Shown here: piece by piece, positions 1-10,650 of the stretch | How the letters are laid out: the number at the start of each line of letters is the position of its first letter | Numbering within the stretch: position 1 is the first letter of the stretch | NCBI RefSeq assembly: GCF_002138415.1 | Contig: NZ_CP015612.1 | Location: 1,900,001-1,964,000, forward strand | Reading direction: 5' to 3' | Origin: Stenotrophomonas maltophilia | Lineage (GTDB): Bacteria > Pseudomonadota > Gammaproteobacteria > Xanthomonadales > Xanthomonadaceae | DNA: 64,000 nt | Program-made: the position numbers and the translations under genes | Notes under the pieces: generated by a model | What the model saw: the letters and a program-made list of their open reading frames with translations, nothing else | Told to the model about the DNA's origin: nothing | Database searches by the model: none

Positions 1-461
1 ACGTAAGCGGCCTGGGTGCCCGTGTCGGCAACGAGGCCGGTTACCAGGGCTGCAATCGCGAACTGCAGCATCCAGTTGCTGCTGCTGGCGAGCGCCAGCA
101 GGCATCCTGCTTCGGCGTGCGGCCAACGGGAACGAGCGCGCAGGCCCCAGGGCATCTGCAGGGAAAGCGGAGAGAAAGGGGTCAAGCCTGCGTCGCGCAG
201 GCACATGCCCGCCAGGCGCAGCAGCAGGAGGCAGCCCGTGCACTGCATCGCCAGCGTCCACAGGCCGCGGTTTCCCAGCATGCCCGCCGCAACGAAAGCC
301 GTCGCACAGATGACGCCCGTACCGATGGCGATACCGAACGACGCGGCCATGGCGGCGTGCCCGCCCGCGCCCATCGCGGTGCGCAGGATCTTCGCGTGAT
401 GCGAAGCAGGCAGGAGCATGGTGAAGCCGTACAGCACCGCGACGATGAAGAACTGCTGCAA
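1..461 (-). CDS. LysE-type transporter, partial at window edge
   Basis: Inner-membrane protein of the LysE/RhtB superfamily, 3' end beyond the left edge. The reading frame runs from a TTG at 461 to position 1 without a stop. An in-frame TAG lies a few codons upstream and no ATG or GTG falls between, so TTG is the only plausible start; AGG sits about 7 nt before it. The N-terminus (MQQFFIVAVLYGF) aligns with that of the LysE gene just upstream (MEQFLIIATVHFL), and three hydrophobic segments follow. The usual SPGPD motif is replaced by LPASHH, so transport function is uncertain. It is the last visible gene of a same-strand AraC-LysE-LysE series, suggesting a duplicated and diverged exporter. 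Confidence 0.55.
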   Translation of the reverse strand, partial: MQQFFIVAVLYGFTMLLPASHHAKILRTAMGAGGHAAMAASFGIAIGTGVICATAFVAAGMLGNRGLWTLAMQCTGCLLLLRLAGMCLRDAGLTPFSPLSLQMPWGLRARSRWPHAEAGCLLALASSSNWMLQFAIAALVTGLVADTGTQAAY

Positions 462-556
462 CGTAAACCTGCCACTGACCTACAGAAAGCGCAGAGTGTG
501 GGCGGGTGTGAACGCGCGGTATTGAACGCCATTGCGACAGGCGTGAATCGCCGGCA

Positions 557-1192
557 TCAGCCAGCCCACAGCGACACGACGATCCATAGCGCCAGTGCGA
601 TCATCAGAAGCCCTGCGGCCCGCTCCAGCCAGGGCAGGGCGCGTGCGAACCGACGCAGCACCCACGGGTGGCCGACCAGCGCGGCTACCACCAGATCCCA
701 AAGCAGGACGATGCTGAACATCCACGCGCCATAGAAGAATTTCGTTGCGGCGTTGGCCTGCGGGCCGTTGAGCATTGCCGCCAACGTTGCGTAGAACAGC
801 GCATTCTTCGGGTTCAGCAGCGCAGACAGGGCGCCCAGCCCTGCCGCCTTCCACCATCCATGTGCACCGCCCGCTGGCGATCCGGCGGCAGCTTCAGATG
901 CCTGCAGCGTCGTCGAACCCGCATGGCGCAGGAACAGCGTGCCGAGGTACAACAGGAACCCGCAGCCCGCCAACTGCACCGCAATGAACCCTGTGCTGCC
1001 CGCGCGCAGCAGGGCGATTCCGGTGAAAGCCGCCACGATGAATACCCCGTTGCCAACGGCGATGCCTGCGCAGGCGCCGCTGGCGGTGCGCCAGCCAGAG
1101 GTGATCGCGGTGCGTGCAACGAGGAAGAAATCGGGACCGGGTGAGAGCAGGGCGAGAAAATGTACGGTGGCGATGATCAGGAACTGTTCCAT
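557..1192 (-). CDS. LysE/RhtB family amino-acid exporter
   Basis: A 211-residue inner-membrane protein of the LysE/RhtB translocator family, which exports amino acids or homoserine lactone-like substrates. The N-terminus carries the family motif SPGPDFFLVARTA at about residues 17-29, followed by hydrophobic segments and a second signature, LLNPKNALFY, near residue 127. Length is normal for the family. The gene lies 74 nt downstream of an AraC-type regulator on the same strand, which probably controls it; AraC-LysE pairing is common. The substrate cannot be read from sequence. Confidence 0.9.
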   Translation of the reverse strand: MEQFLIIATVHFLALLSPGPDFFLVARTAITSGWRTASGACAGIAVGNGVFIVAAFTGIALLRAGSTGFIAVQLAGCGFLLYLGTLFLRHAGSTTLQASEAAAGSPAGGAHGWWKAAGLGALSALLNPKNALFYATLAAMLNGPQANAATKFFYGAWMFSIVLLWDLVVAALVGHPWVLRRFARALPWLERAAGLLMIALALWIVVSLWAG

Positions 1193-1266
1193 CGGGTCCG
1201 GCGGCGGCGGGCTGGGGCGCCAGTCTGGGGATGTGCCGCGCGGTGGTATTGAACGTTATTGCAGGC

Positions 1267-2082
1267 TCAGCGCCGGTACTGGCCTGGGGTCGCACCGGCG
1301 TGGGCCTTGAAGACCCGCTGGAAATGACTCTGGTCGGCAAAGCCCAGTGCATGCGCGACCACGGCCAGTGACTGGCCTTCGCACAACCGTCGGCGGGCCT
1401 CCTGGATGCGCTGGTCGATCTGCCAGGCGTGTGGGGTCAGGCCCGTGGCACGTCGAAAGGCGCGGATCAGCTGGTAGCGGCTCATGCCTGCCAGCGATGC
1501 GAGCTCCTGCAGGGCCGGGGTGTGTTCGAGCCGCTGGCGCAGAACGTCCATCACCGGCTGCACCCGCTGCTGTAGTGCGGCGTCTTCAGGCGGGCCGGCG
1601 ACGGCTACACCATCGTGTTCATCCAGATCGCCGACGAACGCGATCAGCGCCGCTTCCTTGACGCTGACCGGATCTTCGGAGAACAGCGTCTCGTTGAGCT
1701 GGCAGTACTGCTGGTAGCGCGGGCGATGGTGGGAAATCCGGATGGGTTCCTGCTGCCAATCGGGTCCGGGCAGGCCGTCATACTCGGCGCGGACTTCGGC
1801 CATCCAGCGCGCATCCAGGTGCAGCATCTGGTAGCTCCAGACCTGGCCGGGCAGGGGGTTGCAGGCATGCACGCGGCCTGCGGGTACGCCGACCAGATTG
1901 CCGGGTTGCAGCAGGCGCGGTCCTTCCGCCGCGCCGGTGAACACGCTGCTGCCGGCGTCCACGGCGCCGATCGAGAAGGTGTCATGGCTGTGTGGGCGAT
2001 GGCAGGCGCGGCTGTCGCACGCCCGTCGGCTTTCGACGAAGGGCATGCGCGGGTCACGCCAGAATTCGGTGGCAGAGCGCAT
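1267..2082 (-). CDS. AraC family transcriptional regulator
   Basis: A 271-residue DNA-binding regulator. An N-terminal cupin-like sensing half (PHSHDTFSIGAVDAG, then GNLVGVPAGRVHACNP) is followed by a C-terminal double helix-turn-helix of AraC type (LASLAGMSRYQLIRAFRR, then AHALGFADQSHFQRVFK). The start at 2082 (MRSATEFW) is preferred because GGAAC lies about 9 nt upstream; an ATG at 2118 in the same frame is an alternative. The cupin-type N-terminus and the position directly upstream of LysE exporters fit AraC proteins that sense small metabolites and control export. The gene is divergent from the MoeB-like gene at 2172. Confidence 0.88.
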   Translation of the reverse strand: MRSATEFWRDPRMPFVESRRACDSRACHRPHSHDTFSIGAVDAGSSVFTGAAEGPRLLQPGNLVGVPAGRVHACNPLPGQVWSYQMLHLDARWMAEVRAEYDGLPGPDWQQEPIRISHHRPRYQQYCQLNETLFSEDPVSVKEAALIAFVGDLDEHDGVAVAGPPEDAALQQRVQPVMDVLRQRLEHTPALQELASLAGMSRYQLIRAFRRATGLTPHAWQIDQRIQEARRRLCEGQSLAVVAHALGFADQSHFQRVFKAHAGATPGQYRR

Positions 2083-2171
2083 GCAGCGGTTCCGGGATGC
2101 AGGGAGCAACGCCTGCATGGTGCCATGTTCGGGGCAAGGCGCGTCGAGGGTGTCTGCGCGATAATGCGGCC

Positions 2172-3308
2172 ATGAGCATCCAAGAGCTTTCCCCCGCGCA
2201 GGCACGCGAGCGCCTGGCCCATGGCGCCGTGCTGATCGATGTACGCGAGGCGCACGAACGGGCCGGCGGCATGGCCGAGGGCGCGCGCGGCGTGGCCAAG
2301 GGCGAGCTGCAGGCCGACCCGGCCGCGCATCTGCCGCGGCACGACCAGGAGATCCTGCTGATCTGCCAGAGCGGCAAGCGCTCGGCCGATGCCGCGCAGT
2401 TCCTGCTGGAGGCCGGCTACACCCGCGTCGCTTCCGTGACCGGCGGCACCGTGGCCTGGCGCGAGCAGTCGCTGCCGCTGGTACAGCCCTTGGCCAGCGC
2501 TGCCGACCGCGACTTCTACGACCGCTATTCGCGCCACCTGCTGCTGCCACAGGTGGGCGAGGCCGGCCAGCGCCGGCTGCAGCAATCGCGCGTGCTGGTG
2601 CTGGGTGCAGGTGGCCTGGGCGCACCGGCTGGCTTCTATCTGGCCGCGGCCGGGGTAGGGCATCTGCGCTTTGCCGACCATGACCGCGTGGAGCGCAGCA
2701 ACCTGCACCGGCAGATCGTGCATACCGAAGCCAGCGTCGGCCAGCTCAAGGTTGATTCCGCGCGCGAGCGGCTGCTGGCGCTGAACCCGTCGATCGAGGT
2801 CGAGGCGGTGCCGGAGCGGGTCACCTCCGAGAACGTGGATGCGCTGCTGGAGGGCGTGGATGTGGTGCTGGATGGGTCTGACAACTTCCCGCTGCGCTAC
2901 CTGCTCAACGACGCCTGCATCAAGCACGCCAAGCCGCTGGTGTACGCCGCCATCGAGCGCTTTGACGGCCAGGTAAGCGTGTTTGACGCCGGCCGCCAGC
3001 GTGGCGTGGCGCCATGCTATCGCTGCCTGTTCCCGGAGCCGCCGCCGCCGGAGTTCGCGCCGAACTGTTCCGAGGCCGGCGTGCTGGGTGTGCTGCCGGG
3101 ATTGGCCGGCGTGCTGCAGGCCACCGAGGTGCTGAAGCTGCTGCTGGGCATCGGCGAGCCGCTGGTCGGCCGGCTGCTGCGCTTCGATGCGCTGGGCATG
3201 CGCTTCCGCGAGACCGGCATCCGGCCGGACCCGCACTGCCCGGTGTGCGCGCCGGGCGTGCCGTTCCCGGGGTATATCGATTACGCCGCGTTCTGTCGGG
3301 GTGGGTGA
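2172..3308 (+). CDS. moeB: Rhodanese-ThiF fusion, MoeB/MoeZ-like adenylyltransferase
   Basis: A 378-residue cytoplasmic enzyme that adenylates the C-terminus of a ubiquitin-like sulfur carrier (MoaD or ThiS type) for molybdopterin or related sulfur transfer. Residues about 1-100 form a rhodanese domain with the persulfide loop CQSGKRS; residues about 115-360 form the E1-like domain with the nucleotide loop GAGGLGAP, the D-HDRVERSNLHRQ motif and NCSEAGVLG. Zinc cysteines are visible as CYRC and CPVC. Here the rhodanese domain is N-terminal, whereas MoeZ/MOCS3 proteins carry it C-terminally. The start at 2172 removes a spurious upstream extension that would cover the AraC gene. Whether it serves MoaD, ThiS or another carrier is not resolvable. 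Confidence 0.85.
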   Translation: MSIQELSPAQARERLAHGAVLIDVREAHERAGGMAEGARGVAKGELQADPAAHLPRHDQEILLICQSGKRSADAAQFLLEAGYTRVASVTGGTVAWREQSLPLVQPLASAADRDFYDRYSRHLLLPQVGEAGQRRLQQSRVLVLGAGGLGAPAGFYLAAAGVGHLRFADHDRVERSNLHRQIVHTEASVGQLKVDSARERLLALNPSIEVEAVPERVTSENVDALLEGVDVVLDGSDNFPLRYLLNDACIKHAKPLVYAAIERFDGQVSVFDAGRQRGVAPCYRCLFPEPPPPEFAPNCSEAGVLGVLPGLAGVLQATEVLKLLLGIGEPLVGRLLRFDALGMRFRETGIRPDPHCPVCAPGVPFPGYIDYAAFCRGG

Positions 3309-3329
3309 GGCTGGCCGGGGAATGCCTTG

Positions 3330-3381
3330 GTAGATGCCGACCTTGGTCGGCGTTTTCGTGCCAACCAAGGTTGGCACCTAC
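3330..3381. repeat. Pair of SMAG-type GTAG hairpins, head to head
   Basis: Two short imperfect palindromes in inverted orientation. The first (3330-3352) begins GTAG followed by a GCCGACC/GGTCGGC stem. The second (3358-3381) is GTGCCAACC/GGTTGGCAC and ends CTAC. This GTAG-stem layout is that of the S. maltophilia SMAG repeats. It lies just after the MoeB-like stop and may act as a transcription or mRNA-stability boundary. The rest of 3309-3558 holds no gene. Confidence 0.75.
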
Positions 3382-3558
3382 CGAAGCGGATGCATGGTTG
3401 GCACCCACCGATGCGCATGCACGGTTTCGGGATGACATTGGGGGTCACTCCCCACATCGTTCCACCTCCAAGACAATCCGGCGCAACATGCGTGCTATTG
3501 CCGTCATCGGCATTGCTCTATTGTTGAAGCCGATTCTGGATCTTGGGGAAAACACCGC

Positions 3559-5391
3559 ATGGCGGTAGAAGCAGCGACCAGCGAGCTGGTCAAGGTCGTC
3601 GCCCTGCTGGGCGCGGCGGTGGTGATGGTGCCTTTGTTCCGCCGGGCCGGCCTGGGCTCGGTGCTGGGCTACTTCGCCGCTGGCCTGGCGATCGGACCGT
3701 TCGGGCTGGGCTGGTTCTCCGACCCGCAGGTGATCCTGCATACCGCCGAACTCGGCGTGGTGATGTTCCTGTTCGTGATCGGCCTGGAGATGCGGCCCTC
3801 GCACCTGTGGAGCCTGCGCAAGGAAATCTTCGGGCTGGGCACGCTGCAGATCGTCACCTGCGCGCTGGTGCTGACCAGCATCGCCAAGCTGTTCGGCCTG
3901 CCGTGGCAGGTCGCCTTCATCGGTGCCACCGGTTTCGTGCTGACTTCCACCGCGGTGGTGATGCAGCTGCTGGCCGAGCGCGGCGACATCGCGCTGCCGT
4001 CGGGGCAGAAGATCGTCTCCATCCTGCTGTTCGAAGACCTGCTGATCGTGCCGTTGCTGGCGCTGGTGGCCTGGATGGGCCCGAGCGCCGGCAGTGCCGA
4101 TGGCGAGGGTTCGCGTTGGTTGTCGGTGGCGATCGGTGTGGGTGCCATCGTCGGCCTGGTGCTGGTCGGCCGCTTCCTGCTCAACCCGCTGTTCCGCGTG
4201 CTGGCCGAATCGAAGGCGCGCGAAGTGATGACCGCCGCCGCGCTGCTGGTGGTGCTGGGCGCGGCGCTGCTGATGCAGCTGTCCGGCCTGTCGATGGCAA
4301 TGGGTGCATTCCTGGCCGGCGTGCTGTTGAGCGAGTCGACCTTCCGCCACCAGATCGAAGCGGACATCGAGCCGTTCCGCGGCATCCTGCTCGGCCTGTT
4401 CTTCCTCAGCGTGGGCATGGCGCTGGACCTGAGCGTGGTGGCCGCGCACTGGCAGCTGATCCTCGGCCTGGTGCTGGCGTTGATGGCGGCCAAGGCGCTG
4501 TGCATCTACGTGGTGGCGCGCATCATGGGCAGCGACCACGCACAGGCGCTGGACCGTGGCGTGCTGATGGCGCAGGGCGGCGAGTTCGCCTTCGTGCTGT
4601 TCTCCGCCGCCGCATCGGCCGGCGTGATCAATCTGGAGATCAATGCCAACTTCACCGCCGTGGTGGTGCTGTCGATGGCGCTGACCCCGTTGGTGGTGCT
4701 GCTCTACAAGCGCGTGGCGCCGAAGCCGACGGTGAACATGGACGGCGTGGACGAGGCCGAGGGCCTGTCCGGCAGCGTGCTGCTGATTGGCTTCGGCCGC
4801 TTTGGCCAGGTCGCCAGCCAGTCGCTGCTGGCGCGCGACGTGGACGTGACCATCATCGACAATGACGTGGAGATGATCCAGAGCGCGGCGCGCTTCGGTT
4901 TCAAGATTTATTACGGTGATGGCACGCGTCTGGATGTATTGCATGCCTCCGGTGCAGCGACTGCGCGTGCGATTGCGGTGTGCGTGGACAAGGCCGAAGC
5001 GGCTGACCGCATCGTGGAACTGGTGGCGCATGAATTCCCGCAGGCCAAGCTGATGGTGCGTTCGTTCGACCGCGAGCATTCGCTGCGGCTGATTCATGCC
5101 GGTGTCGATTTCCAGATCCGCGAGACGTTTGAGTCGGCCGTGCTGTTCGGCCAGGCCGCGCTGGTGGAACTGGGGGCGGACGAGGACGACGCGATCGAGA
5201 TTGCCGAGCAGATCCGTCGCCGCGACGCTGAACGTTTCGAGCTGGAGATTGCCGGCGGTGGTCTGAATGCCGGCGCGCGGATGATCTACGGCAACAGCCC
5301 GCAGGGCGTACCGACGCCGACGCCGTTTACCGCACCGAAGCGGGAGAGCAAGACGCTGAACCCGCAGGATGTGCCGGAAGAGGAAGAGTAG
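3559..5391 (+). CDS. CPA2 family cation:proton antiporter with RCK domain (KefB/KefC-like)
   Basis: A 610-residue inner-membrane antiporter of the monovalent cation:proton antiporter-2 family, probably a K+/H+ exchanger. Residues 1 to about 385 contain 12-13 hydrophobic segments with the family motif FVIGLEM near residue 73. Residues about 400-515 form a TrkA-N (RCK) Rossmann domain with GFGRFGQVAS, which in relatives binds NAD(H) or glutathione. The acidic tail ends PEEEE. The gene stands alone between hairpin repeats and has its own probable promoter in the AT-richer stretch just upstream. Assignment as glutathione-gated Kef is by resemblance only; no ancillary KefF or KefG gene is adjacent. 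Confidence 0.9.
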   Translation: MAVEAATSELVKVVALLGAAVVMVPLFRRAGLGSVLGYFAAGLAIGPFGLGWFSDPQVILHTAELGVVMFLFVIGLEMRPSHLWSLRKEIFGLGTLQIVTCALVLTSIAKLFGLPWQVAFIGATGFVLTSTAVVMQLLAERGDIALPSGQKIVSILLFEDLLIVPLLALVAWMGPSAGSADGEGSRWLSVAIGVGAIVGLVLVGRFLLNPLFRVLAESKAREVMTAAALLVVLGAALLMQLSGLSMAMGAFLAGVLLSESTFRHQIEADIEPFRGILLGLFFLSVGMALDLSVVAAHWQLILGLVLALMAAKALCIYVVARIMGSDHAQALDRGVLMAQGGEFAFVLFSAAASAGVINLEINANFTAVVVLSMALTPLVVLLYKRVAPKPTVNMDGVDEAEGLSGSVLLIGFGRFGQVASQSLLARDVDVTIIDNDVEMIQSAARFGFKIYYGDGTRLDVLHASGAATARAIAVCVDKAEAADRIVELVAHEFPQAKLMVRSFDREHSLRLIHAGVDFQIRETFESAVLFGQAALVELGADEDDAIEIAEQIRRRDAERFELEIAGGGLNAGARMIYGNSPQGVPTPTPFTAPKRESKTLNPQDVPEEEE

Positions 5392-5396
5392 CCCCG

Positions 5397-5515
5397 GTAG
5401 TGCCGGCCGCTGGCCGGCAACCTCAGCGCACCATCCGTCGGTAGTGCCGGCCGCTGGCCGGCAAATACGGAAACGTCCCGACGTCATGAGGTTGCCGGCC
5501 AGCGGCCGGCACTAC
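5397..5515. repeat. Three SMAG repeats (two direct, one inverted)
   Basis: Three copies of GTAGTGCCGGCCGCTGGCCG-type hairpins lie at 5397-5420, 5441-5463 and, inverted (ending CTAC), 5492-5515. The first starts 5 bases after the antiporter stop codon. The outer inverted copies can also pair with each other to form a long hairpin, a usual terminator-like arrangement for these elements. Confidence 0.88.
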
Positions 5516-5541
5516 CGGAGGTTGGCAATTTGAGTCACCCC

Positions 5542-5582
5542 GGGGTCAGAGCCCTTTGCCTGCGGCAAAGGGATCCGACCCC
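5542..5582. repeat. Long palindrome, GGGGTC(A/G)GA...TCCGACCCC family
   Basis: A near-perfect inverted repeat with arms of 19 bases around a 3-base loop (ends GGGGTCAGAGCCC and GGGATCCGACCCC). Related palindromes occur at 30901-30937 and twice at 61758-61822, so this is a dispersed family distinct from the GTAG repeats. It lies between the SMAG cluster and folD. Confidence 0.8.
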
Positions 5583-5650
5583 ATTCCGCGGTGGGCGAGG
5601 GGGCCTGAATCGGGGACAATAGCGTCCCCGCCGCCCCACGCCTGCTCCCG

Positions 5651-6529
5651 ATGACCGATTCCGCCCCCCAGCTTCCTGCCCGCATCCTTGATGGCCGCCG
5701 CATCGCCGAGGACCTGCTCGACAGCCTGAAGGTGCGCGTCGACGCCCGCGTGGCCGCCGGTGGCAGCCGCCCGGGCCTGGCCGTGGTGCTGGTCGGTGGC
5801 GACCCGGCTTCGACCGTGTACGTGCGCAACAAGCGCCGTGCCGCCGAGAAGGTCGGCATCGAAGCGCATGACTACGACCTGCCGGCCGGTACCACCGAAG
5901 CCGAACTGCTCGACCTGATCGACCAGCTCAACGCCGATCCGAAGATCAACGGCATCCTGATCCAGCTGCCGCTGCCGGGCATCCCCGATGCGCGCCGGCT
6001 GATCCAGCGCATCGACCCGCGCAAGGACGTGGACGGCTTCCACCCGGAGAACGTCGGCCACCTGGCCCTGCGCGAGTTCGGCCTGCGCCCGTGCACCCCG
6101 CGCGGCATCACCACGCTGCTGGGCCACACCGACCAGCCGGTGCGCGGCCGCAATGCCACCATCGTGGGCGTGAGCAACCACGTCGGCCGCCCGATGGGCC
6201 TGGAACTGCTGATTGCCGGTTGCACCGTGACCAGCTGCCACAAGTTCACCCCCAAGGACGTGCTGGAACAGGCCGTGCGCAACGCCGACATCCTGGTGGT
6301 GGCGGTGGGCCGCCCGGGCATCGTGCCGGGCGAGTGGGTGAAGCCGGGCGCGGTGGTGATCGACGTGGGCATCAACCGCTTGGATGACGGCCGCCTGGTG
6401 GGCGACGTCGGGTTTGAAGCGGCTGCCCAGCGGGCGAGCTGGATCACCCCTGTGCCCGGTGGCGTGGGTCCGATGACCGTGGCCACGTTGATGCAGAACA
6501 CGTTGGAAGCGGCGGAAGCGCTGAGCTGA
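5651..6529 (+). CDS. folD: Bifunctional methylenetetrahydrofolate dehydrogenase/cyclohydrolase
   Basis: A 292-residue cytosolic enzyme of one-carbon metabolism. It oxidises 5,10-methylene-THF to methenyl-THF with NADP and hydrolyses that to 10-formyl-THF, supplying purine synthesis. The active-site region [14 protein letters not shown] (about residues 57-70, with the general-base Lys), [17 protein letters not shown] and the C-terminal signature [18 protein letters not shown] are all present. The nucleotide-binding turn reads GVSNHVGRP where many FolDs have SNIVGRP. Length is standard. It precedes guaB and guaA, so three genes feeding purine synthesis are neighbours, though hairpin repeats separate folD from guaB. 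Confidence 0.97.
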   Translation: MTDSAPQLPARILDGRRIAEDLLDSLKVRVDARVAAGGSRPGLAVVLVGGDPASTVYVRNKRRAAEKVGIEAHDYDLPAGTTEAELLDLIDQLNADPKINGILIQLPLPGIPDARRLIQRIDPRKDVDGFHPENVGHLALREFGLRPCTPRGITTLLGHTDQPVRGRNATIVGVSNHVGRPMGLELLIAGCTVTSCHKFTPKDVLEQAVRNADILVVAVGRPGIVPGEWVKPGAVVIDVGINRLDDGRLVGDVGFEAAAQRASWITPVPGGVGPMTVATLMQNTLEAAEALS

Positions 6530-6542
6530 CCTTTTGGGGTGG

Positions 6543-6834
6543 GTGCCGACCGTTGGTCGGCACAATGTGGACATGCGGATGACCCGCTCCTGGTAGGTGC
6601 CAACCTTGGTTGGCACGATCCGTCCGGCACCTGGACCCCAGATGGGGTGAAGGCCTCTCCCTGTTTGTGCCAACCAAGGTTGGCACCTACCAAAGGCGGG
6701 TCCACGGCGGTGCGGCGGCGGCATTGCCCGCTGTTGGTGGGTGCCAACCTTGGTTGGCACGATCCGTCCGGCGCCTGGACCCCAGATGGGATGACGGCCT
6801 CTCCCTGTTTGTGCCAACCAAGGTTGGCACCTAC
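6543..6834. repeat. Hairpin cluster including a 98-bp duplicated SMAG pair
   Basis: The folD-guaB spacer is filled with GTAG-type hairpins: one at 6543-6563 (GTGCCGACC stem) and two composite units at 6593-6690 and 6737-6834. Each unit is a GTGCCAACC/GGTTGGCAC hairpin, a 50-base middle, then the inverted hairpin ending CACCTAC. The two 98-base units have equal length and differ at only a few positions, including GTAG versus GTGG at the left end. No gene is seen in 6530-7001. Confidence 0.85.
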
Positions 6835-6974
6835 CAAGGGCGGTTCCGTGGCGGTTCCATGTCCGTGGGGGCCGTGGTGGTGCAGCGGCCCCGGTCCATC
6901 GCCCTGAACGAATCACCGCCCGCGCGACACTGCGTCGCATCTACCCCCTGCCACAGGGCGCGAAAAAGGGGTAA

Positions 6975-8464
<1,490 letters not shown>

Positions 8465-8465
<1 letters not shown>

Positions 8466-9049
8466 TGCGCTTGCGAACTGCTCTTGCGATTACGGGCAGC
8501 CTGCTGATGGCAGGCTGTTCGTTGTCCGAACCGCCGCCGCGCTCCGGGTCTCCGGGCGCGGCGGTTTCGCAATTGCAGGACGTGCAGGCGTGCCAGAACG
8601 CGTTCTCGCTGCCGAAGGGCTGGCAGGTGCAGGCCGCTGGCAAGCAGCGTTGGCTGCTGAAGGGCACCGGCGAGCGCCCGCTGCAGGTCACGCTGCAATG
8701 CGTGACCGAGCTGCTGCACGGGCCGGATGATCCGGTGTTGACGCCGGTACTGGGCGCGCTGGAGCCCGCACGGATGAGCGTGCGCTGGGCGTCCTGGGGC
8801 GCTGCGGATTCGGGCGTCTCGATGGCGGCGCTGCAACGGCGCTTCGTGCCCGGCACCGAAGTGCAGGAAATCGCCGAGCTGCCGCGCGCTGACCGCTCCA
8901 ATCCCAACGCACCGCATGGCCTGCTGATGCTGCGCTGGGACGAGGAAGACACCTCACATATTCAACAACGCGAGGCGTTCATCGCCACGCTGACGCAGAG
9001 CCTTGAAGCGCCGGGCGCTGCGAAAAACACCACTGGAACGGCACCATGA
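8465..9049 (+). CDS. Small lipoprotein between guaB and guaA
   Basis: A 194-residue predicted lipoprotein of unknown function. The N-terminus is a short signal peptide ending in the lipobox LMAGC (Cys about residue 18). The mature part is soluble, with no recognised domain. It is translationally coupled on both sides: its ATG overlaps the guaB stop and its TGA overlaps the guaA ATG (ATGA). That placement inside the gua operon suggests co-expression, but a role in purine metabolism is not implied by sequence. Confidence 0.85.
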
Positions 9050-10611
9050 CCAACATCCATAACGACAAGATCCTCATCCTCGATTTCGGCGCGCAGTACA
9101 CGCAGCTGATCGCCCGCCGCATCCGCGAGCTGGGCGTCTACTGCGAAATCTGGGCGTGGGACCACAACCCGGCCGAGATCGCCGCGTTCGGCGCCAAGGG
9201 CATCATCCTGTCCGGTGGCCCGGAATCGACCACGCTGCCGGGTGCCCCGGCCGCGCCGCAGGAAGTGTTCGACAGTGGCCTGCCGATCTTCGGCATCTGC
9301 TACGGCATGCAGACCCTGGCCGCGCAGCTGGGTGGTGCCACCGAAGCGGCGGACCAGCGCGAGTTCGGCCACGCCGAAGTGAACGTGATCAACCCGGATG
9401 CACTGTTCAAGGGCCTGAGCGACCACGGCGGCGAGCCGAAGCTGAATGTCTGGATGAGCCACGGCGACCACGTCTCCGTTGCGCCGCCGGGCTTCACCAT
9501 CACCGCCACCACCGACCGCATTCCGGTGGCCGCCATGGCCAACGAAGAAAAGCGCTGGTACGGCGTGCAGTTCCACCCGGAAGTGACCCACACGCTGCAG
9601 GGCCAGGCGCTGCTGCGCCGCTTCGTGGTGGACGTGTGCGGCTGCCAGACCCTGTGGACCGCCGCCAACATCATCGACGACCAGATCGCCCGCGTGCGCG
9701 AACAGGTGGGCGATGACGAAGTGATCCTGGGGCTGTCCGGCGGCGTCGATTCGTCCGTGGTGGCCGCGCTGCTGCACAAGGCCATCGGCGAAAAGCTGAC
9801 CTGCGTGTTCGTGGATACCGGCCTGCTGCGCTGGCAGGAAGGCGACCAGGTGATGGCGATGTTCGCCGAGCACATGGGCGTGAAGGTGGTGCGCGTGAAT
9901 GCTGCCGACCGTTACTTCGCCGCGCTGGAAGGCGTGAGCGACCCGGAAGCCAAGCGCAAGATCATCGGCAACCTGTTCGTTGAGATCTTCGATGAAGAGT
10001 CGAACAAGCTGAAGAACGCCAAGTGGCTGGCGCAGGGCACCATCTACCCGGACGTGATCGAGTCGGCCGGCAGCAAGACCGGCAAGGCGCATGTGATCAA
10101 GAGCCACCACAACGTGGGCGGCCTGCCGGAGCACATGAAGCTGGGCCTGGTGGAGCCGCTGCGCGAGCTGTTCAAGGACGAAGTGCGCCGCCTGGGCGTC
10201 GAGCTCGGCCTGCCGCGCACCATGGTCTACCGCCATCCGTTCCCGGGCCCGGGCCTGGGCGTGCGAATCCTGGGCGAGGTGAAGCGCGAGTACGCTGAGC
10301 TGCTGGCCAAGGCCGATGCCATCTTCATTGATGAGCTGCGCAAGGCGGATCTGTACGACAAGACCAGCCAGGCGTTTGCCGTGTTCCTGCCGGTGAAGTC
10401 GGTGGGTGTGGTGGGCGATGCGCGCGCTTATGAGTGGGTGATTGCGCTGCGGGCCGTGGAGACGATTGACTTCATGACGGCGCATTGGGCGCATCTGCCG
10501 TATGAGTTCCTGGGTACGGTGAGTAACCGGATCATCAATGAGTTGCGGGGGGTTTCAAGGGTTGTCTATGACATCTCTGGGAAGCCGCCGGCGACTATTG
10601 AGTGGGAGTGA
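9046..10611 (+). CDS. guaA: GMP synthase (glutamine-hydrolysing)
   Basis: A 521-residue cytosolic enzyme aminating XMP to GMP using glutamine and ATP. The N-terminal class I amidotransferase carries FGICYGMQ with the nucleophilic Cys near residue 85 and the His/Glu pair in VQFHPEVTH. The ATP-pyrophosphatase P-loop is LSGGVDSS near residue 228. The C-terminal dimerisation domain ends PPATIEWE. The gene is complete and ends with a strong terminator. The last roughly 100 bases are visibly less GC-rich than the rest, and foreign DNA begins directly after, fitting the known use of guaA 3' ends as integration sites. Confidence 0.97.
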   Translation: MTNIHNDKILILDFGAQYTQLIARRIRELGVYCEIWAWDHNPAEIAAFGAKGIILSGGPESTTLPGAPAAPQEVFDSGLPIFGICYGMQTLAAQLGGATEAADQREFGHAEVNVINPDALFKGLSDHGGEPKLNVWMSHGDHVSVAPPGFTITATTDRIPVAAMANEEKRWYGVQFHPEVTHTLQGQALLRRFVVDVCGCQTLWTAANIIDDQIARVREQVGDDEVILGLSGGVDSSVVAALLHKAIGEKLTCVFVDTGLLRWQEGDQVMAMFAEHMGVKVVRVNAADRYFAALEGVSDPEAKRKIIGNLFVEIFDEESNKLKNAKWLAQGTIYPDVIESAGSKTGKAHVIKSHHNVGGLPEHMKLGLVEPLRELFKDEVRRLGVELGLPRTMVYRHPFPGPGLGVRILGEVKREYAELLAKADAIFIDELRKADLYDKTSQAFAVFLPVKSVGVVGDARAYEWVIALRAVETIDFMTAHWAHLPYEFLGTVSNRIINELRGVSRVVYDISGKPPATIEWE

Positions 10612-10624
10612 GTTGAAAGAACGA

Positions 10625-10648
10625 GGGCGCCGAGAGGCGCCCTTTTTT
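10625..10648 (+). terminator. Rho-independent terminator of the gua operon
   Basis: A 7-bp GC stem (GGGCGCC / GGCGCCC) with a GAGA loop followed by six T residues starts 14 bases after the guaA stop. It closes the guaB-lipoprotein-guaA transcript and marks the left edge of the accessory island. Confidence 0.92.
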
Positions 10649-10650
10649 GT

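Noticed and set aside
3445..5487. 680-codon minus-strand frame opposite the antiporter gene
   Set aside because: His/Arg/Gln-rich shadow of the GC-rich antiporter gene on the other strand; no domains.
5397..6834. CRISPR array
   Set aside because: The repeats are palindromic GTAG hairpins with irregular spacing and no unique equal-length spacers; no cas genes.
8962..10494. 510-codon minus-strand frame opposite guaA
   Set aside because: Shadow of guaA; low-complexity His/Ala composition.
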